Of a stretch of DNA of 14,402 nucleotides, positions 13,524-14,402 are shown piece by piece. The notes beneath the pieces are model-generated. The model worked only from the letters and a program-made list of their open reading frames with translations. It was not told the DNA's origin and did no database searches. Within the stretch, counting starts at the first letter, position 1. Each line of letters begins with the position of its first letter. The stretch is taken from the NCBI GenBank assembly GCA_030431185.1, contig JAUIJO010000053.1, positions 1 through 14,402 of the forward strand, in the 5' to 3' direction. Both the position numbers and the translations under genes were made by a program. Source of the stretch: Gammaproteobacteria bacterium. Its GTDB lineage: Bacteria; Pseudomonadota; Gammaproteobacteria; Xanthomonadales; Xanthomonadaceae.

Positions 13524-14402
13524 ATGGCCCTAGAATTCGACCTGAACCGCGACGCCCCCGCCGCCGCCAAAGCCGACTGCATCGTCGTCGGCATCTTCGC
13601 CGACAACAGCCTGAGCCCCGCCGCGCAGGCCCTCGACACCGCCAGCAAGGGCCGCCTGAAGGCCCTGGCCGAGCGTGGCGACGTCAGCGGCAAGACCGGC
13701 AGGACCGCGCTGCTGCACGACCTCGACGGCGTCGCCGCGCCCCGCGTGCTGGTGGTGGGCCTGGGCGAAGCCGCCAAGTTCGGCGTCCCCCAGTACCTCA
13801 AGGCCGTGGCCGACGCGACCCGTGCGCTCAAGTCCGGACCGGTCGAGCACGCCGTGTTCACCCTGTCCGAAGTCCCGGTCGCCGGCCGCGACGCGGCCTG
13901 GGCCATCCGCCAGGCCGTCATCGCCGCCGACCATGCCGCCTACCGCTACACCGCGACGCTGGGCGCCAAGAACAAGGCCCGCGAGCACAAGGGCCTCAAG
14001 CGCCTGTCCGTCAGCGGCGCCGACGAGGCCGCGCTGGCCCTGGGCAAGGGCACGGCCGCCGGCGTGCAGTTCGCCCGCGAACTGGGCAACCTGCCGCCGA
14101 ACATCTGCAACCCGGGCTACCTGGCCGAGCAGGGCCGCAAGTTCGCCGACCGCTTCGACAACACCGAGTGCGAGGTGCTGGAAGTCGCCGACATGGAGAA
14201 GCTGGGCATGGGCTCGCTGCTCGCGGTCGGCCGCGGCTCGGCCAACCCGCCGCGCCTGGTGGTGCTCAAGTACAGCAATGGCGGCGACAGCAAGCCCTAC
14301 GTGCTGGTCGGCAAGGGCATCACCTTCGACACCGGCGGCATCAACCTCAAGACCCAGGGCGGCATCGAGGAGATGAAGTTCGACATGTGCGGCGCCGCGA
14401 CG
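13524..14402 (+). CDS. pepA: Leucyl aminopeptidase PepA, partial at window edge
   Basis: PepA (peptidase family M17) is a cytosolic two-metal hexameric aminopeptidase. In E. coli it also binds DNA and assists Xer recombination at plasmid sites. The first 293 residues are present; the family is about 490-500 aa, so the rest lies beyond the right edge. The N-terminal M17 domain runs to about 150 (MALEFDLNRDAPAAAKADC, VLVVGLGE). NLPPNICNPGYLAE and the start of the catalytic domain follow. Visible metal or catalytic residues are K264 and D269 in VGKGITFDTGG, K276, and D287 in MKFDMCGAA; these intervals equal those in bovine lens aminopeptidase. The ATG at 13524 has only a weak GGGAA upstream at about 9 bases, but no better in-frame start is apparent. 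It is divergent from lptF. Confidence 0.96.
   Translation, partial: MALEFDLNRDAPAAAKADCIVVGIFADNSLSPAAQALDTASKGRLKALAERGDVSGKTGRTALLHDLDGVAAPRVLVVGLGEAAKFGVPQYLKAVADATRALKSGPVEHAVFTLSEVPVAGRDAAWAIRQAVIAADHAAYRYTATLGAKNKAREHKGLKRLSVSGADEAALALGKGTAAGVQFARELGNLPPNICNPGYLAEQGRKFADRFDNTECEVLEVADMEKLGMGSLLAVGRGSANPPRLVVLKYSNGGDSKPYVLVGKGITFDTGGINLKTQGGIEEMKFDMCGAAT

Noticed and set aside
9312..14402. A functional XerD-PepA recombination module, since PepA assists Xer recombination in E. coli
   Set aside because: The genes are 3.2 kb apart with lptFG between. pepA beside lptF is a common arrangement unrelated to Xer, and no cer/psi-like site is visible.

Overview
The window looks like chromosomal DNA of a high-GC gammaproteobacterium, most likely Xanthomonadaceae/Lysobacteraceae (Xanthomonas, Lysobacter or Luteimonas type). 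The GspE is of the XpsE type, and PurL, XerD, LptF/G and PepA all read like xanthomonad proteins. This assignment comes from recognising the protein sequences, not from a database search. Most of the window is conserved housekeeping DNA. The unusual content is in two places: the gspE-gspF junction and the gap between xerD and lptG.

Layout. Positions 1-3046 (minus strand) hold the start of a type II secretion operon: gspE (ATPase) followed by gspF (inner-membrane platform, cut by the window edge). Between them is a small element: a 112-aa GIY-YIG nuclease gene that fills the space between two inverted 35-bp palindromic repeats. Positions 3345-9282 (minus strand) hold purL (FGAM synthase), a DsbC-like periplasmic disulfide isomerase with a lipoprotein signal, a small LMW-phosphatase-like protein and an RDD-family membrane protein. 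xerD (chromosome dimer resolution recombinase) runs the other way from 9312 to 10310.

Positions 10311-11191 lie between the convergent 3' ends of xerD and lptG and contain no credible gene. They hold four tandem copies of a hairpin unit of about 113 bp, then a perfect 70-bp direct duplication and several further palindromes.

Positions 11192-13374 (minus strand) hold lptF and lptG, overlapping by ATGA, which encode the permease pair of the LPS exporter. pepA (leucyl aminopeptidase) diverges from lptF at 13524 and runs off the right edge.

How the genes relate. gspE/gspF work together in protein secretion and lptF/lptG work together in LPS transport. RDD protein and phosphatase are almost contiguous and probably co-translated, with dsbC close behind. 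purL appears to have its own promoter and terminator. I found no tRNA, rRNA, CRISPR array, classical insertion sequence or phage gene. The best candidate for something under-described is the palindrome-bracketed GIY-YIG unit, followed by the repeat cluster after xerD.
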